Positions 54,770 through 64,000 of a DNA stretch of 64,000 bases are shown here, piece by piece. The DNA is from Glebionis coronaria (lineage: Eukaryota > Streptophyta > Magnoliopsida > Asterales > Asteraceae): positions 523,368,618 through 523,432,617 of the forward strand of contig CM046882.1 in the NCBI GenBank assembly GCA_025667525.1, read 5' to 3'. Under the pieces are notes generated by a model. The model saw only the letters and a program-made list of their open reading frames with translations. It searched no databases and had not been told where the DNA came from. A program made the translations under genes and the position numbers. Position 1 is the first letter of the stretch, and each line of letters begins with the position of its first letter.

Positions 54770-56977
54770 GTCACGACACACGACTCACATCCAAGTTTGG
54801 AACATTCCTAAGGAATTCAGGGTACCCTCCAAGGGGTATATCCATTTTGTGGTGCCATGTATTAATCAAACCACAAGAATTTCCATACCATCACCTACGT
54901 ATCAGTGAGATCTGTCACAATTGCTCGATGACACTTTCATTTCTTGCACCCATATTTCATATATCCATGGCCATAAAGGACACCATTCGTATCCCCTATG
55001 TATACGAAAGTTTTCCTTCAGCCTAATGATGAGATCCAAACTGCTAACGCATTACCTCGGACAGATGCGAGTTGAATTTAATCCTAATCATGGACTACGA
55101 ACAACACACCATGTTACGATTCATAATTATGTACAGTGATGTTCAGGCTCCTGAATACATTAAGTAGGGTTTTCCATCAGGAAAATCTGTACAAATTATC
55201 TATGCTTTACAAGCACGTGCTTTGTTAGCCATGGCTGCTAAAATTTTCTAGCTGTCAATTAAGACACGACCACTGAAGTTCCTTTTACGCATAACCAGAC
55301 GATTATTCCAAAATCTTCCCATACATTCCAGAAGAACCTTCAAGGAGAAGGACGGTAACATGAGATTATGTGTCGACTACCGTCGATTTAAAACAAATCA
55401 CCATCCATAACCGTTATTCTCCTCCACGTATTGACAACATGTCCAATCGACTTTAAGGTGTTAATCACTTTTCCAAGATCGGATGCATGATCATGCTACC
55501 AATAGTGACGAGTGAAAGAGCAGGACATTTCCATGACTGCTATTCGTACACGACTCGGTCATGCTAGAATCATGATTTTTGTCTTAGTCTCATAAATGCT
55601 CCAACAGCATTATGAACTTAATAAATTGAGTTCCATGAACTCATAAACAAATTCATTAGTGTTTTCATCGAGGATGACCTGATTTTTCTCTAAGTTTAGA
55701 GAAGAGCAGGAAGACCACATGTGCACTATGTTGCAAATTCTACGACAAGAGAAATTTCACCCTGAAATTTTCCAATATAAATTCTGGTTGATTACAGTGA
55801 CACGTTGAATCACATGGATTCTCAAGGTTAATCTTACCATGACTCAGCTTATGCATAAAGGTGAGAACCCTAAACTATGTTAGGTGTTCCAAGAAAATCC
55901 TACGCTAAGAAAAGGCTAATTTAGGAGACTCAGAGTTTCGCAAACTTCTATGTATCAAGCTTCTACGACGCAAGATACAGTTACGTTCATATCTAGGTAC
56001 CTGACATACCAACAGGTTAAGATAGAACACCAACAGACTAGGATGTTTTCCATCATATGAAATTGTGAATAGAAATGGGAAAAGATCTCCATGGATTTTG
56101 GTTACCAGATTAACGCAAACTCAGAAGAAGCATGATGTTGTCTGGGTTATTGCCAACAGTTTGGTCAAATCCTTACATGGATTTCAGAACCAACAGATTG
56201 ATCGGACATGTTCCAGCGAAGGCTCATCCGATCATTTAGTAACCCCTCAGCTATTGGGTCAGACAAAGGTTTGCATTATGTTCCTTACTTACGTTCACGT
56301 CCTTGTTCTAATTTTACGACTTGCTTTCACACTCACGTTCATGACACTAGTCATGTTCATGATCGTATCTTGGCTTACGATTTTACGTTTATTTTCGTTC
56401 AGGGAAGTTTTACAAGAAATTGAGAGACCAGACTCAAGTTTAGTATAACTCTCTATTCTCAGACATACGTTTTACGTCACATTCCACGTCTTACCTAATA
56501 GCATTTGGCGATACCGCCGCCGTATTCCATGTTCACGATATGTTTCACATGTCATGTTCATTCCACGTTTCTCATATCACGTTCACGATATGTTACACGC
56601 ATCATTAATCACCATATGTTTTCTCATATCACGTATCACGTTCCCAATTGTTTACGTACTACGTTTCAGTATGTCTCGCACATTATTGCTAAGACGGGAC
56701 TAATATCAGTTATTCTAAGTTATTTTGCATGGTAACGCTTCATTTACACTTGCACGTTAATTCTTATCCGTTTTCTCTTATCGATTAGATACATTCTTTC
56801 AGTCACGTCACGTTCCATGTCCTTTCAAGACATGTCACGTTCCACGTTCCTTTCTACCATGTCACCTGCATGTCCTTTTATCTTACATACCCTATTAGTA
56901 GGATTCGGGTATGTTTCTCTTTCAGTTTACTTTATCTATAATTCGGGGACGAATTATTCTTTTTAGGGGGGAAGAGT

Positions 56978-58268
56978 TGTAAAACCCGCATGCTTTTACC
57001 ATGAATAGTACACTAATAATCGTACGTACATGATTAAAACTTACCTTATATAACATGTTTACGTTTCACGAATATTAATTACAAGAATTACGTACGTGTT
57101 AGTACACGATAATTCTTACGTACGTATTATTATATGATAATTATTAATCATAATAATTATAATCACGAACATAGGATCATGAACATTTAATCACGAATAT
57201 GCATTTTATATTGTTGCACGATAAACAAGTAAATACGTATTTTAATATTACACGACATTAAAATATACGACACAATAGATGAACATTTAACACGAGTATT
57301 ATTATTACATATATTAAATTAACACGACAAGTAATTACGTATGTAATGTTTACGTCTAACACGTACGAGAACAACTATGAGAATTTACGACATTTTAAAA
57401 ACATGAATCGTGTAAACATTATCGAGTCACAGAATTAATAGAAGTATAAGGGCTCATTGTGTTGTATTGCCATTAGAATGGGGAAAGACATATGGGCCGA
57501 GGCCCATGATGTGCACAAACCAACTAAAACAAATAAAATACGAGAGGGAATGTTTTTATTAAGACAAAAGAAAAGATGAAAACAAAAGAAAAACCCTTAT
57601 AAAAAACAAGAGGCCGTCGTTTATTTTTTTTGTGTGTCTCCTTCCTTCGACGTGTGAAACAGCAAACCAAGAGCAATCAATCGTTTTCAGTCCAAAGAAT
57701 CTAAGAAAACCCAGGTTTGAATCTTGTTTTAGTTTTCTTAAAAGACAAAACCCTAAAAACGAATTCATGATCTTCAACCTCGTTTTTATGTTCTTTCCTT
57801 TGATTAAAATGATCACGAATCCTTGATATGTTATCTAAAACACGTTAAATAAAGGGGGGGGGGGTGTCGTTTTTGGTGTGGTTGTGTTCTTATGGCCACA
57901 AACTGAGACCTTCTATGGTCTCGGTGGTGATTTTACACCACCAGCCGCAAGGCCAGTGGGTCTGGTTGTTTAACAGTGGGAACGGCAGCCAAGCAGGGGA
58001 AACCACTGGCTGCGGCCAGTGGCGTGTTTGGTCAGTCAGTGGGAACCGAGATCCTAGTGGTCTCGGTGGGAATTTACGTCGAGCAGGGGAAAGTAGCCAC
58101 TGACGGGGGCAATAGCACTACTGCCAGGGTTAACTGGCAGTTAGGGGTGCGTTTGGTTTTTGGTTTAACAGACAGTTAAGGGTGTGTTTGGCTGTCAGTT
58201 TTAGGGTTTTAAAAAGGGGTGTTTGGTTTAACATTCTTGTAGGTCCTCGTAATCTTGGATTATCCTTG
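56978..58268 (+). repeat. Family C LTR, truncated by a copia insertion
   Basis: Starts TGTAAAACCCGC and follows 49818 onwards for about 1.25 kb, with the counterpart hairpins at 57903-57924 and 58046-58066. It stops where the copia LTR begins at 58269; the rest is presumably beyond the window. Confidence 0.75.
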
Positions 58269-58518
58269 TGTTGGAATGATTTAAAGAAATAGATAGATAG
58301 ATGAAGAACTAGAGAGAGAAACTAGAGAGAGGTTGGAGAGAAAATGAAATATTAGATTGAATATGTGAAAGTGAGAATGACCAACCCCTCCTAACATGCT
58401 AGGAGGGGGTTTATATAGCCCACCCTACATGTGGGCTATATGGGCTATATTGGATCACGAGCCCAATATCATTGGAGTGACCGATCCTTTCTAAATACGT
58501 AAAAACGTATTTCCAACA
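58269..58518 (-). repeat. Copia 3' LTR (250 bp)
   Basis: The - strand starts TGTTGGAAATACG and ends ATCATTCCAACA, with the 8-bp terminal inverted repeat TGTTGGAA/TTCCAACA. A TATA box lies at 58417-58411 (CTATATAAACC). The 5' part is rich in CTCTCT and ATCTATCTATCT. Confidence 0.8.
58411..58417 (-). promoter_or_regulatory. TATA box in copia LTR
   Basis: TATATAA on the - strand, about 100 bp into a 250-bp LTR, in the sequence GGGCTATATAAACC. The position fits a U3 promoter. Confidence 0.6.
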
Positions 58519-58519
58519 A

Positions 58520-61500
58520 TCTCCCCCAAAGGGAGGTCACTCCAAGTTACAATGTCCTAAATATTCTATTGCTCGTGATCTATGCTAATAATGATGTGAC
58601 CGAGACTTTCCTTGGAAAAACATATTTCCAACAATCTCCCCCAAAGGGAGGTCACACCATTTTACAAAATCTTAAACCTAGCATACTATGCTTGCGTCTT
58701 CGATCTTGTTCTTGTGAATATGTTGATGAGATCTTTGACTTTAGTCTTGAGCATGTTCTCTTGCCTTGACCTTGTGCATTCATCACTTGTGATATTCGCC
58801 TCTTCGTGACTTCATGTTCCACATACTTATACCTTTATAATTCTTGAAAGCTTCAGAGTTTGATACAGCGGAAGACTTGACCTTCAGACTTTCTTGAATT
58901 CGTTGAAGTACTGAGTGTATGCAGTATAAGCATGTGGGGACGACTTCTTCTTGGATTCCGCAACGCCACCGTCTTCAAATGCCGCAACATAAGTAGACAC
59001 GAAAGAAATGGCTTTGAACATTTCATTCTAAATCGGTAGCATTTTACCTCCGGTCGGTGAAGACCGTTGGACGATATTAGATATCGTACCCGTGACGGAT
59101 AGTTTCAATTAAGTAACTTCCTGACAGGATTTCGCGGGTAAACCCGTTCTCTTTATTCGACCGTCCAAAGCTGACTGCGAACATAAAGAGTGAAACATTT
59201 GGATAATAATATCCGCATGATTTGAAGCCGTCAATTCATGTTCCTGGAACAAGTGAAATTCAATTAAGAACCGCACCATCGTTGCTTTCCAGTTGTCACG
59301 AGCTTGATTCGTATAGAATCTTGCAAGTTACCTACCAAGTGCTGTTTGAGGTTAACACTAGAAGGATTTCCACTCATCACCGTGAACACAAAGGTATCAC
59401 TCTGAGTGTTCTGGCAAGATCACTGAGATATTGCGTAGAGGCCTGGAACGTGTTTAAATTCAGTTAAGAATTAAACAGCCGTTGCTTTCCAGTTATCACA
59501 AGTTTGATTCATAAAGAATCGCACAAGTCACCTACCATGAGCTTTTTGATATTCGCTCAAGAAGGATTTCCATCTTCATTGTAAATACTTTCGTATTACT
59601 CGGATGTTCAGGCAAGATCATGAAGATTTTGCGTAGGACTCTTAAGATCTTTCTTACTTTTCACAGTGTATGAAGAAGCAAGGAATTATGAAATTGTGTC
59701 CTAATGAGATATTTAATGATCTCAAATGGCTCTAGACTCGATCGTGCACTTTGGATTTTAGTGATCGGAGGCTGGAGAGGAGTGCCACCTTTTCAATACC
59801 AATTTATTCGTAGTGAATAAATCGATAGATAACGTGTTGTCTCCGTGTGATTAAAACAAATACCTTTTAAGAGATATCTGAGTTAGCTGGGATGGGTTGT
59901 ACAATGCATCACTGGGTCCATGATGTCTATCTTCAATATCGAGCATCATTAAAATGATCTCAATAGCATATGTGTTGACCCGGTTTCTGCCTAAAGTTGT
60001 AAGGAGGGCTTCTTTCTTTACACCCTTTATCTTTACAATTCTTTTTCATTCTTCAACCCCTTCAATGCTTACCAATACGTCATAACTAGCACCTTGTTGT
60101 GATTGTTCTAGTGCTAACTTAAGTACTTGGTCGGCATTCAGCTACGTTCACAATCTTTCCCCAACTTTCCTAAGGACTACTATTTCTAGCTATGGAATGT
60201 CCTTGGGAAGATCCCTCCGGTTCTGGAAGAATCATAGAACTTAACCTATCCTACCATCCTTATGTCACCACAATCTTCATCGTCGTGAAATAAATGGGTT
60301 TTGGGTAAGTATAAATCACCATGAAATCCATTTTGCTCCCCCTTAACATATGCCACGATATTCGAAAACATTTCGCACATGTCGGGATGAGCCAGCACAT
60401 TAAGTCAAATTATTTGTGATAATATCCCATATTAAATCACATTTTCTCCCCCATATTAAAAATATTAACCCAATCGATGTTTTTAATATCAATTGATTTA
60501 ATAGCATTTTAAGAAAATTTGGGAAGAAAAATGCAAATCCGATTATCTTCATGAATTACACAAGCTCCCCCTCAAATTAATGAGGGTGTACTTGAAACGT
60601 AAATTAAATACCTTTTAAACACAAGTGTAAGGTATTTATCACGTGCAAAGATCATATATGATAATGTATTCACAAGATTAGCGATTTATGAGGTTGGACC
60701 TGAATGATGAAGAACATCATATGAAAGAGGTACATGGTTCTTGTCACGAATGTTGGTCGCCTCATCACGTCTGAAGTTATCTCTTGACTCCATATGTACG
60801 ATTGATATCGTTGTCTTGACACCAATATGTGAACTTGGCACCTTCGGCGTCAAAGATTCTGAATGCTGGACAATTGCTCCCCCTCAATTGTTGACCCGTG
60901 TTCTATTGAAAGAGCTGTAGTCACCGTTTGAGTAGTCGCATCGTCGAGTATGTAGATACCAATTGTAGATTGCTATGGTTGTAGAGATGATAGCTTCATA
61001 AAAACAAGATTTCTCTTGTTTTAACAAATAAATGCACTGACACGTACATAAATTCGTGTTAGATTGTGTTATAAAGTAAACACAATCCCTTACATGGTTA
61101 TAAAGTAAACCATGCCCGAGAAAATTAATTCCCGTTGTTGAGTCAAAGCTTTCCGGTGAAATGCTTGACTAGAGTATAAAAAGCGGGTTACTATCTGAAA
61201 TAATAGCAAACCATTTTGAGCATGTTTTAAAACATTTGAACTTCTGCTCGAACTTTATTTACAACCCCGTGTCATTATTGAATGACATTTCTAGTATCGT
61301 AAATATTATCGATTCCAGAAGACATGCTCTTTTTATCAAAACATTTTTTGAACACACAATTTTGAAAGATTTAGAAAACCTTTTTGAGAAATTCTCGAAA
61401 AATTGTGTTCAACGTTTTGAAAACCAATTACTTGAGCTTAAGATGTTGAATATCTTGCAAAACGAGCTCAAGTCCGAGAAGTTGTAAACTTCCCGTTGTT

Positions 61501-62301
61501 AAGGATAAGTTACCATCGGCGATAAACTTTCCTTTTAATTGAAGAACGAGTTCTAAGCTGACATTTACTTAGAAGTCGTTTTCATGAGCTTGAAAAACTT
61601 TGAATGTTTTAACGTAAAGCCCATGACCGAGAAAGTTGAATTTCTCGTTATGAAGAAAAGTTCTCTTATTTAAAAGATTCACTTTCCTTTCTGAGCTTAA
61701 AACCTGGAATGTTTTAATACAAGCTCATGACCGAGAAAATTTAATTTCCCGTTACTAGGATAAGCTATCTTTAAAGATAAGCTTTCCTAAAAATTGAAGT
61801 CCGAGTTACAGTCTGATATTTAACTGTAAGTCATTGTGCATGAGCTTAAAAACTTTGAATGTTTTTAATATAAGCTCATGCCCGAGAAAAATTAATTTCT
61901 CGTTGTGAGGATAAGTTTATCATCGGCGATAAACTTTCCTTAATTTGAAGATCGGGTCATCATCTGACATTTAATGAAGAGCCTTATACACGAGCTTAAA
62001 ACCTTTGAATGGTTTTAGGATAAGCTCATGTCCAAGAAAACTTAATTTCTTGTTAAGAGGGTAAGTTATCGTTGCGTAGATAAACTTCCCTGTCTCTGGA
62101 GTCCGGGTCATCGTCTGTCATTTAACGAGGAGCCATTGTGCATAAGCTTAAAAACTTGGAATGTTTTTGATATAAGCTCATGCCCGAGAAAAATTAATTT
62201 CTCGTTGTTAGGATAAGTTTACCATCGGCGATAAACTTTCCTTTCTTTGAAGAGCGAGTTATAGTCTGTGATGTGACTATAAGTCCTGATGCACTGTAAG
62301 C
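58520..62301 (-). other. Non-coding body of the copia-type element with repeats and multiple polypurine tracts
   Basis: No integrase, RT or RNase H words were found on the - strand, nor any convincing ORF on either strand. Visible structures: a repeated LTR/PPT junction (58501-58540 and 58618-58655); a duplication of about 210 bp (59243-59440 and 59455-59640, sharing GTTGCTTTCCAGTT.TCAC); polypurine tracts on - at about 60346-60335, 60452-60446, 60575-60564 and 60890-60875; and a tandem array of about 150 bp period (61470-62290). Confidence 0.6.
61108..62290. repeat. Tandem array with about 150 bp period in the copia body
   Basis: Units carry AAGCTCATG(C/A)CCGAGAAAA, TTAATTTCTCGTT, AGGATAAG and often CATCGGCGATAAACTTTCCT. 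Starts lie near 61471, 61622, 61728, 61878, 62028 and 62178; most spacings are about 150 bp and one is about 106 bp. A related word occurs at 61111. The array ends right at the stop of the gag-like ORF. Confidence 0.8.
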
Positions 62302-64000
62302 TTAACTGGAAATCCCCTGATATACTTGTTTCTTAGATATCAGCTTCTTTAGCAACCAAACTCCGAGAGTGTCCTTAATTGAGTGGTATACAATGATTGG
62401 ACCGCTTCTTTCTTTTGGGACATTCTTTTTGGTACCTGCATTCTCATTAGGAGTTTGCATGCTTTGATATGGGTTAGCGATATCTATCTTAGAAGCAAGT
62501 GGGGGTTCACAATTTTCTTTTCTTGTGCTAGAGGTGACCTGAGGAGATGATTCACTTGTCTTAGCTGGCAAACGTTTCCTTTTATAGAAAACCTTAAGTT
62601 CAGGCTTAAGTGATGTATCCTCCTTTTCAATTTCCTCCCTAGTAGTCTTAGTAGAATCAAAGACTATCCTAGTTAAAGGGCACTCGTTTCCTACAAGAGT
62701 GAAAGTTCTACCAGTGGGGCGCCACATTTTACCAATGGGTTTGATTTTAGCTATCCACTGGGTTTTAAGTCTAGCACGGGAGTTCACCTTATTAAGTAAT
62801 TTCTTGACACAAGAATCATGATTGGATTTAAAGACACATTTCCTACATGTTTTACAAGTAGCATATTTAATGTCCGAGTAAGATCTAGAATTCCTAGATG
62901 ATTGATTGATGCTCCTAGGATATGATATGCTATGGTTAGCAGTGTTGGGTAATCTAGAAGGCATCTGACTAGGTTTAAAATTCTTATTTCTTACTTGTGT
63001 CTTTTGAATAGCATCCCTTAGACCAAGTTTATGGTGAACGTCAGTTGAACTAGTTCTAGACGTGTTCTTTGGATTATGTCTAGGGAGACTAGAGGCAATC
63101 ATGTGATTAGGTCTTGCAAAAGCTTTTTTAGTAATATTGGGCCTAGATGGTGGAGTGACTGGTCTAGAAAGATGAACCATATCAACTTGGGAGGCAAACC
63201 GCGGTCTCGAGGATTTTGGTCGCTCAGATCTGAATGCAGTCGGTTGTCTAACAGACTGAATTTGAGGTGGTTTCCCCAAGATTGATGGTTTTTCAAGCTT
63301 AGTATCCACACTAGATCCTTTAGTTTTTCTCAATTCGTTTTTCAACGCAGCTATAGCAAAGACCTTTTCTTGTACTTGAGCCTTTAAAATCTCATTCTCT
63401 TTGAGAAATTCATCTTGGGATGCCAACTTAAATTCAAGCGACTTAATTTGTCTCACAAAATTATCTTTTTCAGCTTTAGAATCTTGAATTTTTTGATTTA
63501 ATTTTCTTTCAAGAACAACGTTTGAATTTTCAAGTTTTTCAAAATACTTTTCAAATTTATCCGTTTTCTTCGAAAATTCAATTTTGGCATCCTCAAGAGC
63601 TTTAGATTGCTGAGCTAAAATCGTTTCAAGCTCTTTAATCTTGGAATCAGAATCAGTTAGAGAAGCAGTCATAAAGCATTTATCATGATGAACTATAGCA
63701 TTCTGAACAATTCCTCCCCTATTTTGACTCACATCGGATGAATCTGAAGTGGTAAAACTATCACCCTTTTCCATCCCATGTTTGTCATAATTAGGTTTGG
63801 AATGCGCAACATGCGGTGGTTCATCGATGTAGACATCATATACCACATTCCTTTGTACCGTGTTTGTAGACTCTTCGTCAGATACGGGTATGGTGTCATC
63901 AATCCCTGACATGCTGCTTGTATCATGCTTACCTCCTGAATCCTTGCTCTTGCAATCTTTAGGCTCCAAGTTGTCAATCGTATGATCATTCTCCTCTTGC
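62302..64000 (-). CDS. Copia Gag-like ORF (coiled coil and Cys/His spacer), 5' end beyond window
   Basis: The frame is open from the right window edge to a stop at 62302; the first in-frame residues shown (QEENDHTIDNLEPKD) have no Met, so the true start lies beyond 64000. A long coiled coil follows (IKELETILAQQSKALEDAKI through LKAQVQEKVFAIAALKNELR), then a basic Ser/Pro/Arg-rich stretch. Next is a cysteine cluster, CKTCRKCVFKSNHDSCVKKL, and MWRPTGRTFTLVGNECPLTR. These last elements are typical of the region between Gag zinc knuckle and protease in plant Ty1/copia polyproteins. Instead of continuing into protease and integrase, the ORF ends after a further 120 or so residues (LKKLISKKQVYQ). 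Confidence 0.75.
   Translation of the reverse strand, partial: QEENDHTIDNLEPKDCKSKDSGGKHDTSSMSGIDDTIPVSDEESTNTVQRNVVYDVYIDEPPHVAHSKPNYDKHGMEKGDSFTTSDSSDVSQNRGGIVQNAIVHHDKCFMTASLTDSDSKIKELETILAQQSKALEDAKIEFSKKTDKFEKYFEKLENSNVVLERKLNQKIQDSKAEKDNFVRQIKSLEFKLASQDEFLKENEILKAQVQEKVFAIAALKNELRKTKGSSVDTKLEKPSILGKPPQIQSVRQPTAFRSERPKSSRPRFASQVDMVHLSRPVTPPSRPNITKKAFARPNHMIASSLPRHNPKNTSRTSSTDVHHKLGLRDAIQKTQVRNKNFKPSQMPSRLPNTANHSISYPRSINQSSRNSRSYSDIKYATCKTCRKCVFKSNHDSCVKKLLNKVNSRARLKTQWIAKIKPIGKMWRPTGRTFTLVGNECPLTRIVFDSTKTTREEIEKEDTSLKPELKVFYKRKRLPAKTSESSPQVTSSTRKENCEPPLASKIDIANPYQSMQTPNENAGTKKNVPKERSGPIIVYHSIKDTLGVWLLKKLISKKQVYQGISS

Larger units (their letters stand above)
53137..56977 (+). pseudogene. 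Family C gypsy body, copy 2
   Basis: Homologous to copy 1 (6799-7987 plus 47569-49817), but uninterrupted by the A/B element. It is interrupted only by a 484-bp hAT MITE. Readable + strand words include a gag-like segment (NRYQPATQLNSYMKHSHE, 53908-53960), an RT box (KDGNMRLCVDYRR, about 55348-55386) and integrase words (WISMDFG-like at about 56080, VVWVIANSLVKS at 56131-56166). It ends in the same polypurine tract as copy 1. Much of the chromodomain-like end seen in copy 1 is deleted here (about 56750-56790). Confidence 0.7.
58269..64000 (-). mobile_element. Ty1/copia-type element, 3' part, apparently pol-less
   Basis: The 3' LTR is 58518-58269, preceded on the - strand by a polypurine tract (58537-58520). 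Then come about 3.8 kb without recognisable pol, tandem repeats, and a gag-like ORF (62302-64000) open to the window edge. The element sits in the family C LTR; the five bases CCTTG before the LTR (58264-58268) are the candidate target duplication, but the other end is outside the window. Copia identity rests on the ORF and on the TGTTGGAA...TTCCAACA LTR ends. Confidence 0.7.

Noticed and set aside
61236..61487. 83-residue ORF on + strand in the copia body
   Set aside because: It overlaps the start of the tandem array, has no motif and is opposite to the element's coding strand.

Overview
This window looks like a gene-poor, transposon-dense stretch of a flowering-plant nuclear genome, with spliced TE genes, plant-type Ty3/gypsy and Ty1/copia elements, MULEs and MITEs. 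The TE protein style suggests a eudicot, perhaps Asteraceae, but that is a low-confidence inference. I see no intact host gene, rRNA or tRNA gene, CRISPR array or bacterial feature. Nearly all of it can be read as a set of nested insertions.

Layout, left to right. 1-6510 is the 3' half of a decayed Ty3/gypsy element ('family A/B', + strand) ending in a 2.9 kb LTR with a long (TA)n tract. 6799-7987 and 47569-49817 are two halves of an older gypsy body ('family C') split by a second A/B copy on the - strand (7993-47563), which has the 5-bp target duplication CCGGC. A related unsplit family C copy (about 54890) preserves the empty site. The 3' LTR of the - strand copy is itself split at its (TA)n tract by a 28 kb Mutator-like element (9369-37457, terminal inverted repeats of about 80 bp). 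Its 5' LTR is split at the same tract by a 0.55 kb MITE. To the right, family C continues as LTR (49818-53136), second body (53137-56977, carrying a hAT MITE with a perfect 8-bp TSD) and a truncated LTR. Last comes a - strand Ty1/copia-type element with a 250-bp LTR, an unusual 3.8 kb pol-less tail and a gag-like ORF running off the right edge.

The giant MULE holds two convergent spliced genes. One is a 12-exon Ulp1-type (C48) cysteine protease gene on + (9768-17317). The other is a 4-exon MuDR/FAR1-type transposase gene on - (34264-30454) with a FAR1 zinc-binding domain, DDE core, SWIM finger and C-terminal zinc knuckle. Each gene carries two in-frame stops but otherwise keeps reading phase through every splice junction, so this copy is nearly complete but probably inactive. 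Two arms of about 2 kb, inverted relative to each other (about 10610-12690 and 34355-36300), lie inside the termini. The right arm is extended by what looks like a captured F-box/LRR gene fragment.

A young Ty3/gypsy element of Tekay/Del chromovirus type (17364-29240, TSD GTAAT, two 2797-bp nearly identical LTRs) is inserted 47 bp after the Ulp1 stop codon. Its gag-pol is open except for one TAG in the integrase. It also carries a sense-strand accessory ORF (26085-25009) upstream of gag. Good splice acceptors lie just before both the accessory ATG and the gag ATG, with a shared strong donor in the leader. With the Ulp1-bearing giant MULE, this is the most distinctive biology in the window.

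Inferred order of events: family C, then the A/B copy into C, then the MULE (and separately the MITE) into the A/B LTRs, then the Tekay element into the MULE. All identity statements are by-eye comparisons.
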